A model generated the notes under the pieces. That model did no database searches. It was not told where the DNA came from and saw nothing but the letters and a program-made list of their open reading frames with translations. Position numbers and translations under genes: made by a program. Shown piece by piece: positions 56,984 to 64,000 of a stretch of DNA of 64,000 nucleotides (position 1 is the stretch's first letter; each line of letters begins with the position of its first letter). Where the stretch lies: NCBI GenBank assembly GCA_023426125.1, contig JAFABI010000087.1:1-64000 (forward strand), written 5' to 3'. Source of the stretch: Bacillota bacterium (GTDB lineage Bacteria > Bacillota > Clostridia > Acetivibrionales > DTU013).

Positions 56984-57108
56984 CAAATTATTAAAAAGGC
57001 CGTACACTATTATCAAGCCAAAAACATAATATAGTACAAATAGAGCAGGCGATCGGATTTTATTCCGGTGGGGCTGGGCCGGATAGAAGATAAACGGCAG
57101 CAGAAAAA

Positions 57109-57161
57109 TATCTGTGGGACTATAATTAATTTTATAATTATTGTGCCACAGGTATTTTTTT
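57109..57161 (+). terminator. Long hairpin terminator before the CDF gene
   Basis: ATATCTGTGG and CCACAGGTAT, with inner AT-rich pairing, are followed by seven T. It ends transcripts from the DUF2161 gene or is part of the CDF leader. Confidence 0.65.
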
Positions 57162-57188
57162 ATCTTTAATACGGAAAGGATGTTGTCA

Positions 57189-58064
57189 TTGCCAGTTAAA
57201 AACAAAAAATTAAAGGTTGCGGGGCTATCCGTCGTATCCAATTCGGTACTGATCGCTCTTAAAATCATTGCCGGCATCGTAAGCGGGTCCGTCAGTATCA
57301 TTTCGGAGGCGATTCATTCGGGAATGGATCTGGTGGCCGCCGTTATTGCGTTTTTTTCGGTGCGGATGTCCTCAAAGCCTGCCGACAGGAAGCATCCATA
57401 TGGTCATGGCAAAATTGAAAATGTTTCCGGAGTGATCGAAGGTCTGCTGATTTTCGTCGCTGCCGGCCTGATCATTACGGAAGCCGTCAAAAAGCTTTTC
57501 AACCCTTCCGAGGTATCTCAGACGGCGATTGCCGCAGCGGTTATGATTTTTTCAGGCATTGTGAATTTTTTCGTCTCCAGAACCCTTTACAAGACAGCAA
57601 AGGAAGAGGATTCAATAGCGCTGGAAGCAGATGCCCTTCATCTGAAAACCGATATCTATACCTCCCTTGGTGTCGGAGCAGGCATGCTTTTGATTAAGAT
57701 CACCGGTATTTCGTTCTTTGACCCCATCATTGCCATATTGGTGGCAGTCCTGATCATCAAGGAGGCTTGGGTCCTTTGCAAAAATGCTTTCGGACCCTTG
57801 ATGGATACCAGGCTTTCCGATGAAGATGAATCCAAAATAAAAGAAATCATGGACATTTTCAAGGATGAAATCCTGGATTATCACGAGCTCCGGACAAGGA
57901 AATCGGGAAATATGAAATATATTGATTTTCATATGACGGTAAAGGAAGGCATTACGGTGAAGGAATCCCATTGCCTCAGTGACAGAATCGAACAGGAACT
58001 GGAAAAAGCTCTTAGGAATACCAGCATAAGCATACATTTTGAGCCGGGAACACCAGAAAATTAA
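57189..58064 (+). CDS. Cation diffusion facilitator (CDF) exporter
   Basis: 291 aa. Six membrane helices, then a cytoplasmic ferredoxin-like domain (about 205-290). Metal-site residues in HSGMDLVAAV and in ADALHLKTDIYTSLGVG, plus the HPYGHGKIE motif. Exports Zn, Fe, Mn or similar by proton exchange; the metal is not predictable. Start is uncertain: AAAGGA fits best a TTG at 57189. Confidence 0.9.
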   Translation: MPVKNKKLKVAGLSVVSNSVLIALKIIAGIVSGSVSIISEAIHSGMDLVAAVIAFFSVRMSSKPADRKHPYGHGKIENVSGVIEGLLIFVAAGLIITEAVKKLFNPSEVSQTAIAAAVMIFSGIVNFFVSRTLYKTAKEEDSIALEADALHLKTDIYTSLGVGAGMLLIKITGISFFDPIIAILVAVLIIKEAWVLCKNAFGPLMDTRLSDEDESKIKEIMDIFKDEILDYHELRTRKSGNMKYIDFHMTVKEGITVKESHCLSDRIEQELEKALRNTSISIHFEPGTPEN

Positions 58065-58105
58065 ATTTTTTATTTGATTTTTGTGTTACTTTCCGGTATA
58101 GTTGG

Positions 58106-58143
58106 TATAATATTAATCACTTGCATTGCAGCATCTGCTGCAA
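58106..58143 (+). promoter_or_regulatory. copZ promoter with operator-like palindrome
   Basis: TATAAT at 58106-58111 is followed by TTGCAGCA TC TGCTGCAA (58126-58143), a perfect inverted repeat in the start region. The -35 is poor (TGTGTT, 18-base spacing), as in regulated promoters. A metal-sensing repressor could bind here; none is encoded nearby. Confidence 0.45.
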
Positions 58144-58188
58144 ATCTGGTGCCCCTGATTTGTTAGAGAATATAATGGAGGAATTCAC

Positions 58189-58404
58189 ATGGGAAAAGAA
58201 AATGTTATTTTTACTGTACCGGATATGTCCTGCAGTCATTGTGAAAGCACAATTAAAAATGCTGTCGGGAAGCTCAACGGTGTTGAAAACGTATTTGTCG
58301 ATCTGAACAATAAAAAGGTTTCGGTAGAATATGACGAGGCCAAGGTGAGTGTGGATACCATCAAGGTTACGATTGAAGATCAGGGTTATGACGTCAAAAG
58401 ATAA
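58189..58404 (+). CDS. copZ: Heavy-metal-binding protein, CopZ-like
   Basis: 71-residue ferredoxin-like HMA domain with the metal motif MSCSHC (residues 13-18) and the usual DLNNKKVSVEYDEAKVS. A copper chaperone most likely; the symbol is by family. No CopA ATPase or CsoR regulator adjoins it, only the CDF exporter upstream. GGAGG before ATG. Confidence 0.88.
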   Translation: MGKENVIFTVPDMSCSHCESTIKNAVGKLNGVENVFVDLNNKKVSVEYDEAKVSVDTIKVTIEDQGYDVKR

Positions 58405-58446
58405 TTCGATATTTTGGGGATAGAATATATGTGGCGTGGATAAAGG

Positions 58447-58476
58447 AAGCAGCCTGTGAACCGGCTGCTTTTTTGT
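58447..58476 (+). terminator. copZ terminator
   Basis: AAGCAGCC, eight-base loop, GGCTGCTT, then TTTTTTG. Confidence 0.9.
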
Positions 58477-58559
58477 TGTTCACATCGGAATTTGAAAAGA
58501 ATAGAGGGGTGGTAAAAGTTAAATGATAAATGGTATAATAGAATGGTATGGAGGTTATT

Positions 58560-59159
58560 ATGAGCCTGTACAATTACCTGCTAACAGTAAGAAAATTAAA
58601 TAACATGGGGCGGTGGGCAACGGATTTCATGCATCAGAGAACCACTGTGAGCGAGCACTCCTTCTTTGTAGCCCAGATAGGACAGATGCTTGCGCTGATC
58701 GAAGAGGAGAGCGGAAACAGGATAAACTGGGAAAGCCTGTTTAAAAAGCTCCTGAATCATGACGTGGTGGAAGCCATGACCGGTGATATTATCAGTACCG
58801 TAAAGCATAAAAACGTTCAACTGCGCGACATGTTGAACATGCTGGAAAAGGAAGTCGCGGAGGAAAACCTGCTTGTCAACATGGAGGACCCCTACCGGAG
58901 CATTTACCGGGATATTCTGTTTGATGGCAAGGATGATACCATCGAGGGGAAAATTTTAAGATGCGCGGACCATATCGATGCAATCATGGAATGCATCGGC
59001 GAAGTCCGGTTAAACAATCTGATCCCCTTTGCCGGGAAATACCATTCGATTCTTGAAAAGCTCAAGGACAGCGATCTGGTCAGCGTCCACTATTTTATTT
59101 CGGAAATTTTGCCCGGGCTTGTGAAGGAGTGCAACGGACTTGCAGAGGAAAAGCCATAG
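58560..59159 (+). CDS. HD-domain hydrolase, YfbR-like
   Basis: 199 aa. Metal ligands of the HD fold: His in TTVSEHSFFVA, the HD pair in LLNHDVVEAMTGD, and Asp in CADHIDAIMEC. Similar to the 5'-deoxynucleotidase YfbR, which acts on dNMPs. Start at MSLYNYL with GGAGG upstream, four codons after another ATG. Stands alone. Confidence 0.85.
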   Translation: MSLYNYLLTVRKLNNMGRWATDFMHQRTTVSEHSFFVAQIGQMLALIEEESGNRINWESLFKKLLNHDVVEAMTGDIISTVKHKNVQLRDMLNMLEKEVAEENLLVNMEDPYRSIYRDILFDGKDDTIEGKILRCADHIDAIMECIGEVRLNNLIPFAGKYHSILEKLKDSDLVSVHYFISEILPGLVKECNGLAEEKP

Positions 59160-59346
59160 GTGTTGAGATTTATCATTTCTTACTATATACTATTACTGCA
59201 GCGAAACATTTTATCGTATCCGGACATACCGCGCTGAGGTGTCACGATGCTGCCGGAAGGCGTATAAATGCCGGAAGATGAATGTTTGTTTCACTGTAGT
59301 ACGATTGTATTGCAATAAAAAACTTAATTGACGCGAGGGGTGCAAT

Positions 59347-59781
<435 letters not shown>

Positions 59782-59797
59782 ATTTTGTCCATACCGA

Positions 59798-59843
59798 GTG
59801 GCGGCGCCTCCTGCGTATGAAAAGTGCAGGGGAGTGCCGCCAG
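59798..59843. terminator. GC-rich hairpin between convergent genes
   Basis: GTGGCGGCGCCTCCTGC pairs imperfectly with GCAGGGGAGTGCCGCC. Lacks a T run. Lies between fabZ and the convergent XRE gene. Confidence 0.45.
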
Positions 59844-59865
59844 GCGGCAGGAAGAACACCGGCGC

Positions 59866-60186
59866 TTATTTGTCCCTGATATCCAGATTTGACAATATTG
59901 CGGATAATACGTCGGTTATTAAAGACATTTCATGGCGAGAACACCTGTTAATCAAGGATTGTATCTGTTCTATATCAATTTCCCGGGATAGCTTTGAATA
60001 GCCATTCACCAGATAATCAAGGGATATATTCAGAAAATCGGCGATTTTACATAGGGTATCAAGGCTCATTTTCCGTTCACCGCGTTCAATTTGACCGATA
60101 AAAACGGATGAGAGGTCCAGGACTTCCGCAAGCTTCTCCCGGCTCATATTATGCTTTATTCTTTCATTTTTTACTCTCTGTCCCAT
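59866..60186 (-). CDS. XRE-family transcriptional regulator
   Basis: 106 aa. HTH in the first 60 residues (ERIKHNMSREKLAEVLDLSSVFIGQIERGERKMSLDTLCKIADFLNISLDYL), then a short helical C-terminus with IEQIQSLINRCSRHEMSLI. Targets unknown. ATG 60186 is close to AAAGGA; 45 further upstream codons look like a non-homologous extension and are rejected. Confidence 0.82.
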   Translation of the reverse strand: MGQRVKNERIKHNMSREKLAEVLDLSSVFIGQIERGERKMSLDTLCKIADFLNISLDYLVNGYSKLSREIDIEQIQSLINRCSRHEMSLITDVLSAILSNLDIRDK

Positions 60187-60331
60187 TTCCTTTAAAAATG
60201 GCGGAGGCTTGCAGCGTGCTTCTGAATAAGACGGCAGGGCTGGCAATCCGCCCGGCAAGCGTCTTGTGGCTGTACCAGCCGAAGGTTCCGAAATGCCTGG
60301 AAAAAATAAGCCTGCGTACAAGACAAAACAA

Positions 60332-60366
60332 ACGGAAGCACCCTCTTCGGCATTTAGGGTGCTTCT
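60332..60366 (-). terminator. murC terminator
   Basis: Minus-strand GAAGCACCCT, loop, AGGGTGCTTC, then CGTTTGTTTTG. Nineteen bases past the murC stop. Confidence 0.8.
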
Positions 60367-60384
60367 GCCTGTGTATGAGGTCTT

Positions 60385-61779
60385 TCATTTTGCCTGGAGA
60401 AACATTTCCCCGACCTTGTAAATATCCCCGGCGCCCATGGTTATGATCAGATCGCCCGGCCTTGCGTGCTTTTTCAGGTGTTCTGCAATGGCTTCAAAGC
60501 CTTTGATATGGATGGCTTTTTTTCCGGATTCCCTTATTCTTTCAGCCAGCATCCCGGAATTCACTTCCCCTTTATCAATCTCACGGGCTGCATAAATGTC
60601 CGCAAGAATCACCTCGTCGGCATCCGTAAAGGCCGCCGCGAATTCATTCATCAGGCATTTTGTCCTTGTATACGTGTGAGGCTGGAAGATACACCAGACG
60701 CGGGAGCGCTCGCAGTTCAGCGCTGCCTTGAGGGTGGCTTTGACCTCGGAAGGGTGGTGGGCGTAATCGTCGACAACGGTAATGCCGTCAATGCTTCCCT
60801 TAAGCTCGAAGCGTCTGTGGGTCCCCCTGAATTTGGCGAAAGCCTGCCGGACAACATCATAGCTGCATCCGGCAATCCGGCAGGCTGCAATCGCCGCAAG
60901 CGAATTGCCCACATTATGTATGCCCGGCACCATCAATTTTATTTCCGTTGTTTTCTCGCCCTTATATAATAATGTATAAGATGCACATCCCAATTCATCA
61001 TATTCGATGTTTTCCGCACTCCATACGGCATTTCCCGGCTTTAGCCCAAAAGTCACTTTGTTGCAGTTAATATGATCCAATATGAAGGAGGTATTCGGGT
61101 CATCCGCATATGCAATGACATAACCGCTTTCCGGGACCAGCCTGGCAAACTTGAGGAAGGTATCCTTTATATGTTCAATATTTCTATAATAATCCGGGTG
61201 ATCAAATTCAATATTCAGGATAACGGCAACATAAGGATTGAACTTCAAAAAGCTTTCAAAATATTCATCGGCTTCCATGATAAAATAGGAATTGCCTCCA
61301 ATCCTGGTAGTGCCTCCGATTGCATCCAGTTCGCCTCCGATATGGATTGTGGGGTTGAGTCCCGACTCAAGCATGACCATGGATATCATTGAAGTTGTTG
61401 TCGTTTTCCCATGTGTGCCTGAAACACATATGCTGTTGGGATAACTTTTCATCATATGTCCTAAAAGCGTTGCACGGTCCATGGCGGGTATGCCCTTCGA
61501 CCTTGCCGCGGCCAGCTCGGGATTATCCTCCCGGACGGCTGCCGTGTATACGACAAGGTCTGCTCCTGCGATGTTTTCACCGGAATGCCCTGTCATTACT
61601 TTAATACCTAGCTGTTCCAGCTTTTTTGTAATAGCCGACGCCCGCATGTCGGAACCGGTGACGGTATATCCGCGGCTTTGGAGGATTTCCGCCAATCCGC
61701 TCATGCTAATGCCGCCAATACCGATGAAATGTACGTTTTGTATGTTTGATGCTGCCAAAAGGCTGTTGTTTTCCTGCAT
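60385..61779 (-). CDS. murC: UDP-N-acetylmuramate-L-alanine ligase
   Basis: Adds L-Ala to UDP-MurNAc in peptidoglycan synthesis. 464 aa: HFIGIGGISMSGLAEIL (UDP binding), SGTHGKTTTTSMI (ATP), EADEYFESFL, FDHPDYY, DDYAHHPSEVKATL, FQPHTYTRTK. GAGGAG before ATG. Divergent from purR. Confidence 0.96.
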   Translation of the reverse strand: MQENNSLLAASNIQNVHFIGIGGISMSGLAEILQSRGYTVTGSDMRASAITKKLEQLGIKVMTGHSGENIAGADLVVYTAAVREDNPELAAARSKGIPAMDRATLLGHMMKSYPNSICVSGTHGKTTTTSMISMVMLESGLNPTIHIGGELDAIGGTTRIGGNSYFIMEADEYFESFLKFNPYVAVILNIEFDHPDYYRNIEHIKDTFLKFARLVPESGYVIAYADDPNTSFILDHINCNKVTFGLKPGNAVWSAENIEYDELGCASYTLLYKGEKTTEIKLMVPGIHNVGNSLAAIAACRIAGCSYDVVRQAFAKFRGTHRRFELKGSIDGITVVDDYAHHPSEVKATLKAALNCERSRVWCIFQPHTYTRTKCLMNEFAAAFTDADEVILADIYAAREIDKGEVNSGMLAERIRESGKKAIHIKGFEAIAEHLKKHARPGDLIITMGAGDIYKVGEMFLQAK

Positions 61780-61854
61780 TGAAACTCTCCTCGTGTTATT
61801 TGACTAAGGATCGGCTAAAATATTAGTTCCGGTTCTTTTCCGGGGAATGGAGCG

Positions 61855-61895
61855 GGCTGGCCGCAAGCTAAAGCTTGCTGCTCGCCTATGCAACC
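61855..61895. repeat. Palindromic repeat, family B (copy 3)
   Basis: GGCTGGCCGCAAGCTAAAGC then TTGCTGCTCGCCTATGCAACC, matching the units at 15134-15218, with central stem GCAAGCT/AGCTTGC. In the murC-purR gap. Confidence 0.65.
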
Positions 61896-62082
61896 TACCA
61901 AGCGTAGTTCCCCGGAAAAGATTATCGGAAATTATATTTTAACGAGTCCAAAATAATAATATATTATTTCTTGAAAAATGTAAAATTGCTCATTTAAAAA
62001 ATGTTTTACTGCAGGAATCCGTTACTATTCAGAGGGTAAAACACTCCGGAGAAATTTTGACCTGAAAACGGGAATTCTCCAA

Positions 62083-62137
62083 AAAGGCGAACAATTTCAG
62101 GTAATAAGTTGGTATTGTTCGTCAATTGTGGTATAAT
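62083..62137 (+). promoter_or_regulatory. purR promoter with paired PurBoxes
   Basis: AAAGGCGAACAAT at 62083-62095 and, inverted, ATTGTTCGTCAAT at 62114-62126 share the CGAAC core and the divergent pairing with about 16-base spacing known for Bacillus PurR sites. The second box overlaps the promoter TTGGTA (62109-62114), 17 bases, TATAAT (62132-62137). This predicts autorepression by PurR, relieved by PRPP. Confidence 0.75.
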
Positions 62138-62162
62138 GGGGTGGGGGAATTGGAGAGAATCT

Positions 62163-62984
62163 ATGGAAAAGCTACAAAGGAACGAACGGCTTGCAGCGAT
62201 GCTTAAGATCATGAGTGACGCACCCGGAAAAGTATTCAATCTGGGTTGTTTTTCCGATATGCTTGGCTCTGCGAAGTCGTCATTAAGCGAAGACATCGAT
62301 ATATTGCGCAATGCGCTGGAAAAATTCGGACTGGGCACCATCGAGACGATATCCGGCGCCTCGGGCGGCGTTAGGTACCTTGCCTTTCCTGGACGGGAAA
62401 AGGTGAAGAATCTGCTGGAAAGGTTATGTGCCGAGCTGTCTAGGAAGGAAAGAATCTTACCCGGCGGGTTTCTTTATATGCTTGACATTATATACAACCC
62501 CCAAATGGTTTCCGATATGGGAATGGTTTTTGCCGAGCATTTCCTGCATACGGCCGTGGATTATGTCATCACGGTGGAAACCAAAGGCATTCCGCTGGCA
62601 TTTATGACCGCCAGATATATCAACACTCCCCTTGTCATTGTCCGCCATTACAATGAAGCAGCAGATGGCGCTTCGGTAAATATCAATTACCTGTCCGGTT
62701 CTTCGAAAACCATACAGACGATGGTATTGCCTTTAAGAAGCCTCAAACGCAATTCACGGCTGCTTTTTATTGATGATTTTATGAAGGGCGGAGGCACAGC
62801 CAGGGGGATTCTGGACCTGGCCCGTGAGTTTGAATGCGAGGTGGCGGGGATCGGAGTATTGATCCGGACCCTGCAGCCGGAGAAAAAGCTGGTAGACAAT
62901 TTTTTCTCCATTTTGACGCTTAAAAATGTAAATGAGGAAGAAAGGATCATCGAAATTGACCCCAGCGAAGGGGTGCAAAAATAA
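62163..62984 (+). CDS. purR: Purine operon repressor PurR
   Basis: Firmicutes PurR, 273 aa. N-terminal winged helix (MEKLQRNERLAAMLKIMSDAPGKVFNLGCFSDMLGSAKSSLSEDI), then a phosphoribosyltransferase-like effector domain with PRPP loop LLFIDDFMKGGGTARGI. Represses purine genes; PRPP releases it. Start at MEKLQR with GGAGAG upstream; 18 earlier codons lie in the promoter. Followed by spoVG and glmU, the conserved order. Confidence 0.94.
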   Translation: MEKLQRNERLAAMLKIMSDAPGKVFNLGCFSDMLGSAKSSLSEDIDILRNALEKFGLGTIETISGASGGVRYLAFPGREKVKNLLERLCAELSRKERILPGGFLYMLDIIYNPQMVSDMGMVFAEHFLHTAVDYVITVETKGIPLAFMTARYINTPLVIVRHYNEAADGASVNINYLSGSSKTIQTMVLPLRSLKRNSRLLFIDDFMKGGGTARGILDLAREFECEVAGIGVLIRTLQPEKKLVDNFFSILTLKNVNEEERIIEIDPSEGVQK

Positions 62985-63087
62985 ATTTCCATAAAAGAAA
63001 TATATTTCCTTAGGAGATCCCGGCTTTAAAATCATGGGTAGACCTGCAAACGGTTTTAATGCCAGGTATTTTTTTCATGCAAAAAGA

Positions 63088-63112
63088 AGGAAAAATGAAA
63101 TTAATATAGAAT
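63088..63112 (+). promoter_or_regulatory. Sigma-H-like promoter of spoVG
   Basis: AGGAAAA at 63088-63094, a 14-base spacer, GAAT at 63109-63112. This copies the layout of the Bacillus spoVG P1 promoter (AGGATTT, 14 bases, GAATT), read by sigma-H at the start of sporulation. Confidence 0.7.
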
Positions 63113-63154
63113 ATATTAAAATGGCACATTATAATTCGGAAGGTGGTAACATCT

Positions 63155-63421
63155 ATGGAAATTACAGATGTCCGCATCAGGAAGATCGATGTTGAAGGCA
63201 AAATGAAGGCAGTCGTTTCGGTAACCTTTGATAATGAGTTTGTGGTCCACGACATCAAGGTTATTGAAAGCCAGAACGGATTGTTTATCGCCATGCCCAG
63301 CAGGAAAACGCCGGACGGAGAATTCAAGGATATTGCACACCCGATAAATGCAGTGACTCGTGAGAAAATACAGAAGGCCATACTTGAGAAATACGAATCG
63401 ACTGCAACCTCAGAAGAATAA
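63155..63421 (+). CDS. spoVG: Septation/sporulation protein SpoVG
   Basis: 88-residue RNA/DNA-binding regulator: MEITDVRIRKID, KMKAVVSVTFDNEFVVHDIKVI, GLFIAMPSRKTPDGEFKDIAHPI. Full length. Start at MEITDV with AAGGTGG upstream. Driven by a sigma-H-like promoter, between purR and glmU. Confidence 0.96.
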   Translation: MEITDVRIRKIDVEGKMKAVVSVTFDNEFVVHDIKVIESQNGLFIAMPSRKTPDGEFKDIAHPINAVTREKIQKAILEKYESTATSEE

Positions 63422-63572
63422 GATTGACAGACACCTCTAAAAACAAGTATCTTTTATTTATATCGGGAAGTTTGTTGCCATCAAGCTTTATTTTTTTGTC
63501 TCTTTTTACGGTTGAAAATTCCGGGGAAAAGTGAGAGAATAGATGCTGAAATAAATCCCAACGGGAGGTTTT

Positions 63573-64000
63573 ATGAAAAATATTGCAGCTTTAATCCTGG
63601 CCGCCGGTGAAGGGAAAAGAATGAAATCCAAAAAGGCCAAGGTGGCGCACCGGATTTGCGGCAAGGCAATGCTGGAATGGGTATACTGCGCTGCAACGCA
63701 AGCGGGCATAGAAGATACGGTTGTTGTTGTCGGACCGAAGGCGGATCAGGTAACGGAGTGCCTGAAGGACAGGGCCCAATATGTCCTGCAGCAGGAGCAG
63801 CTGGGTACGGGCCACGCGGTGATGCAGGCGGAACAGTATTTCAATAATTATGATGGAATGATATTTGTATTGTATGGAGATACTCCTCTTGTAACACAGA
63901 ATACCATTTTAAAAACCATCGAAGTGCATATGCGGCAAAAAAACGCTGCCACAGTCGTAACAGCGGAAGTTGAAAATCCGGAGGGTTACGGGCGTATAAA
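63573..64000 (+). CDS. glmU: GlmU (partial), N-acetylglucosamine-1-P uridylyltransferase
   Basis: 5' part only; the frame runs off the window end. ATG after GGGAGG, then MKNIAALILAAGEGKRMKSK, QQEQLGTGHAVMQAEQ, and LYGDTPLV, the sugar-nucleotidyltransferase domain of GlmU. It makes UDP-GlcNAc for wall synthesis, feeding murC and wecB products. About 142 codons present of some 455 expected. Confidence 0.95.
   Translation, partial: MKNIAALILAAGEGKRMKSKKAKVAHRICGKAMLEWVYCAATQAGIEDTVVVVGPKADQVTECLKDRAQYVLQQEQLGTGHAVMQAEQYFNNYDGMIFVLYGDTPLVTQNTILKTIEVHMRQKNAATVVTAEVENPEGYGRI

Overview
The window comes from an anaerobic, endospore-forming, motile member of the Clostridia, probably close to the Acetivibrio/Ruminiclostridium group. 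This rests on Gram-positive synteny (purR-spoVG-glmU; ffs-dnaX-ybaB-recR; upp/rpiB/ywlE/sua5/prfA next to the ATP synthase operon), a long Firmicutes-type SRP RNA, strong GGAGG ribosome sites, a sigma-H-like promoter before spoVG, and many TTG/GTG starts. The genus placement is inference.

Layout. 1-3250: repeats, a small hypothetical gene, a TPR protein, a nitronate monooxygenase-type flavoprotein and infC, which probably uses an AUU start. 3246-10612 (minus): the complete F1Fo ATP synthase operon atpIBEFHAGDC, with two small inverted-repeat elements between atpE and atpF. 10830-12413 (plus): motAB. 12690-20985 (minus): housekeeping genes wecB, tagO, dCMP deaminase, upp, rpiB, ywlE, sua5, a ZIP transporter and prfA, with dispersed repeats in nearly every gap. 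21269-29717 (plus): a NarL-type two-component system, then one tight operon of FtsX-like permease, ABC ATPase, a beta-lactamase-fold protein that has lost its catalytic motifs, MoxR ATPase, DUF58 protein and DUF4129-like membrane protein. 29821-34925 (minus): DUF4097 and DUF2089 genes, then recR, ybaB, dnaX and the SRP RNA. 35073-42858: small membrane proteins, galU, a DUF362 ferredoxin-like protein, a large secreted phosphodiester-glycosidase-type protein and a TtcA-like tRNA thiolase.

From tRNA-Pro(UGG) at 43281 to about 51800 lies an accessory block. It holds a LytTR/GHKL two-component system with a two-permease ABC transporter, an amidohydrolase, a flavodoxin-like reductase, a TetR gene that has lost its DNA-binding region, a promoter-operator-SD-terminator cassette with no gene in it, and an excisionase-like fragment. 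It looks like a decayed acquired region. 51852-55955: an OmpR-type two-component system with two secreted or lipoprotein genes. 56237-59781: DUF2161 nuclease-like protein, CDF exporter, CopZ-like chaperone, HD hydrolase and fabZ. 59866-64000: XRE regulator, murC, purR (with paired PurBoxes on its own promoter), spoVG and the start of glmU.

Beyond the genes, the window is rich in short dispersed palindromic repeats of several families. Two of them supply the last codons and stop of neighbouring genes. No CRISPR array, intact insertion sequence or prophage was seen.
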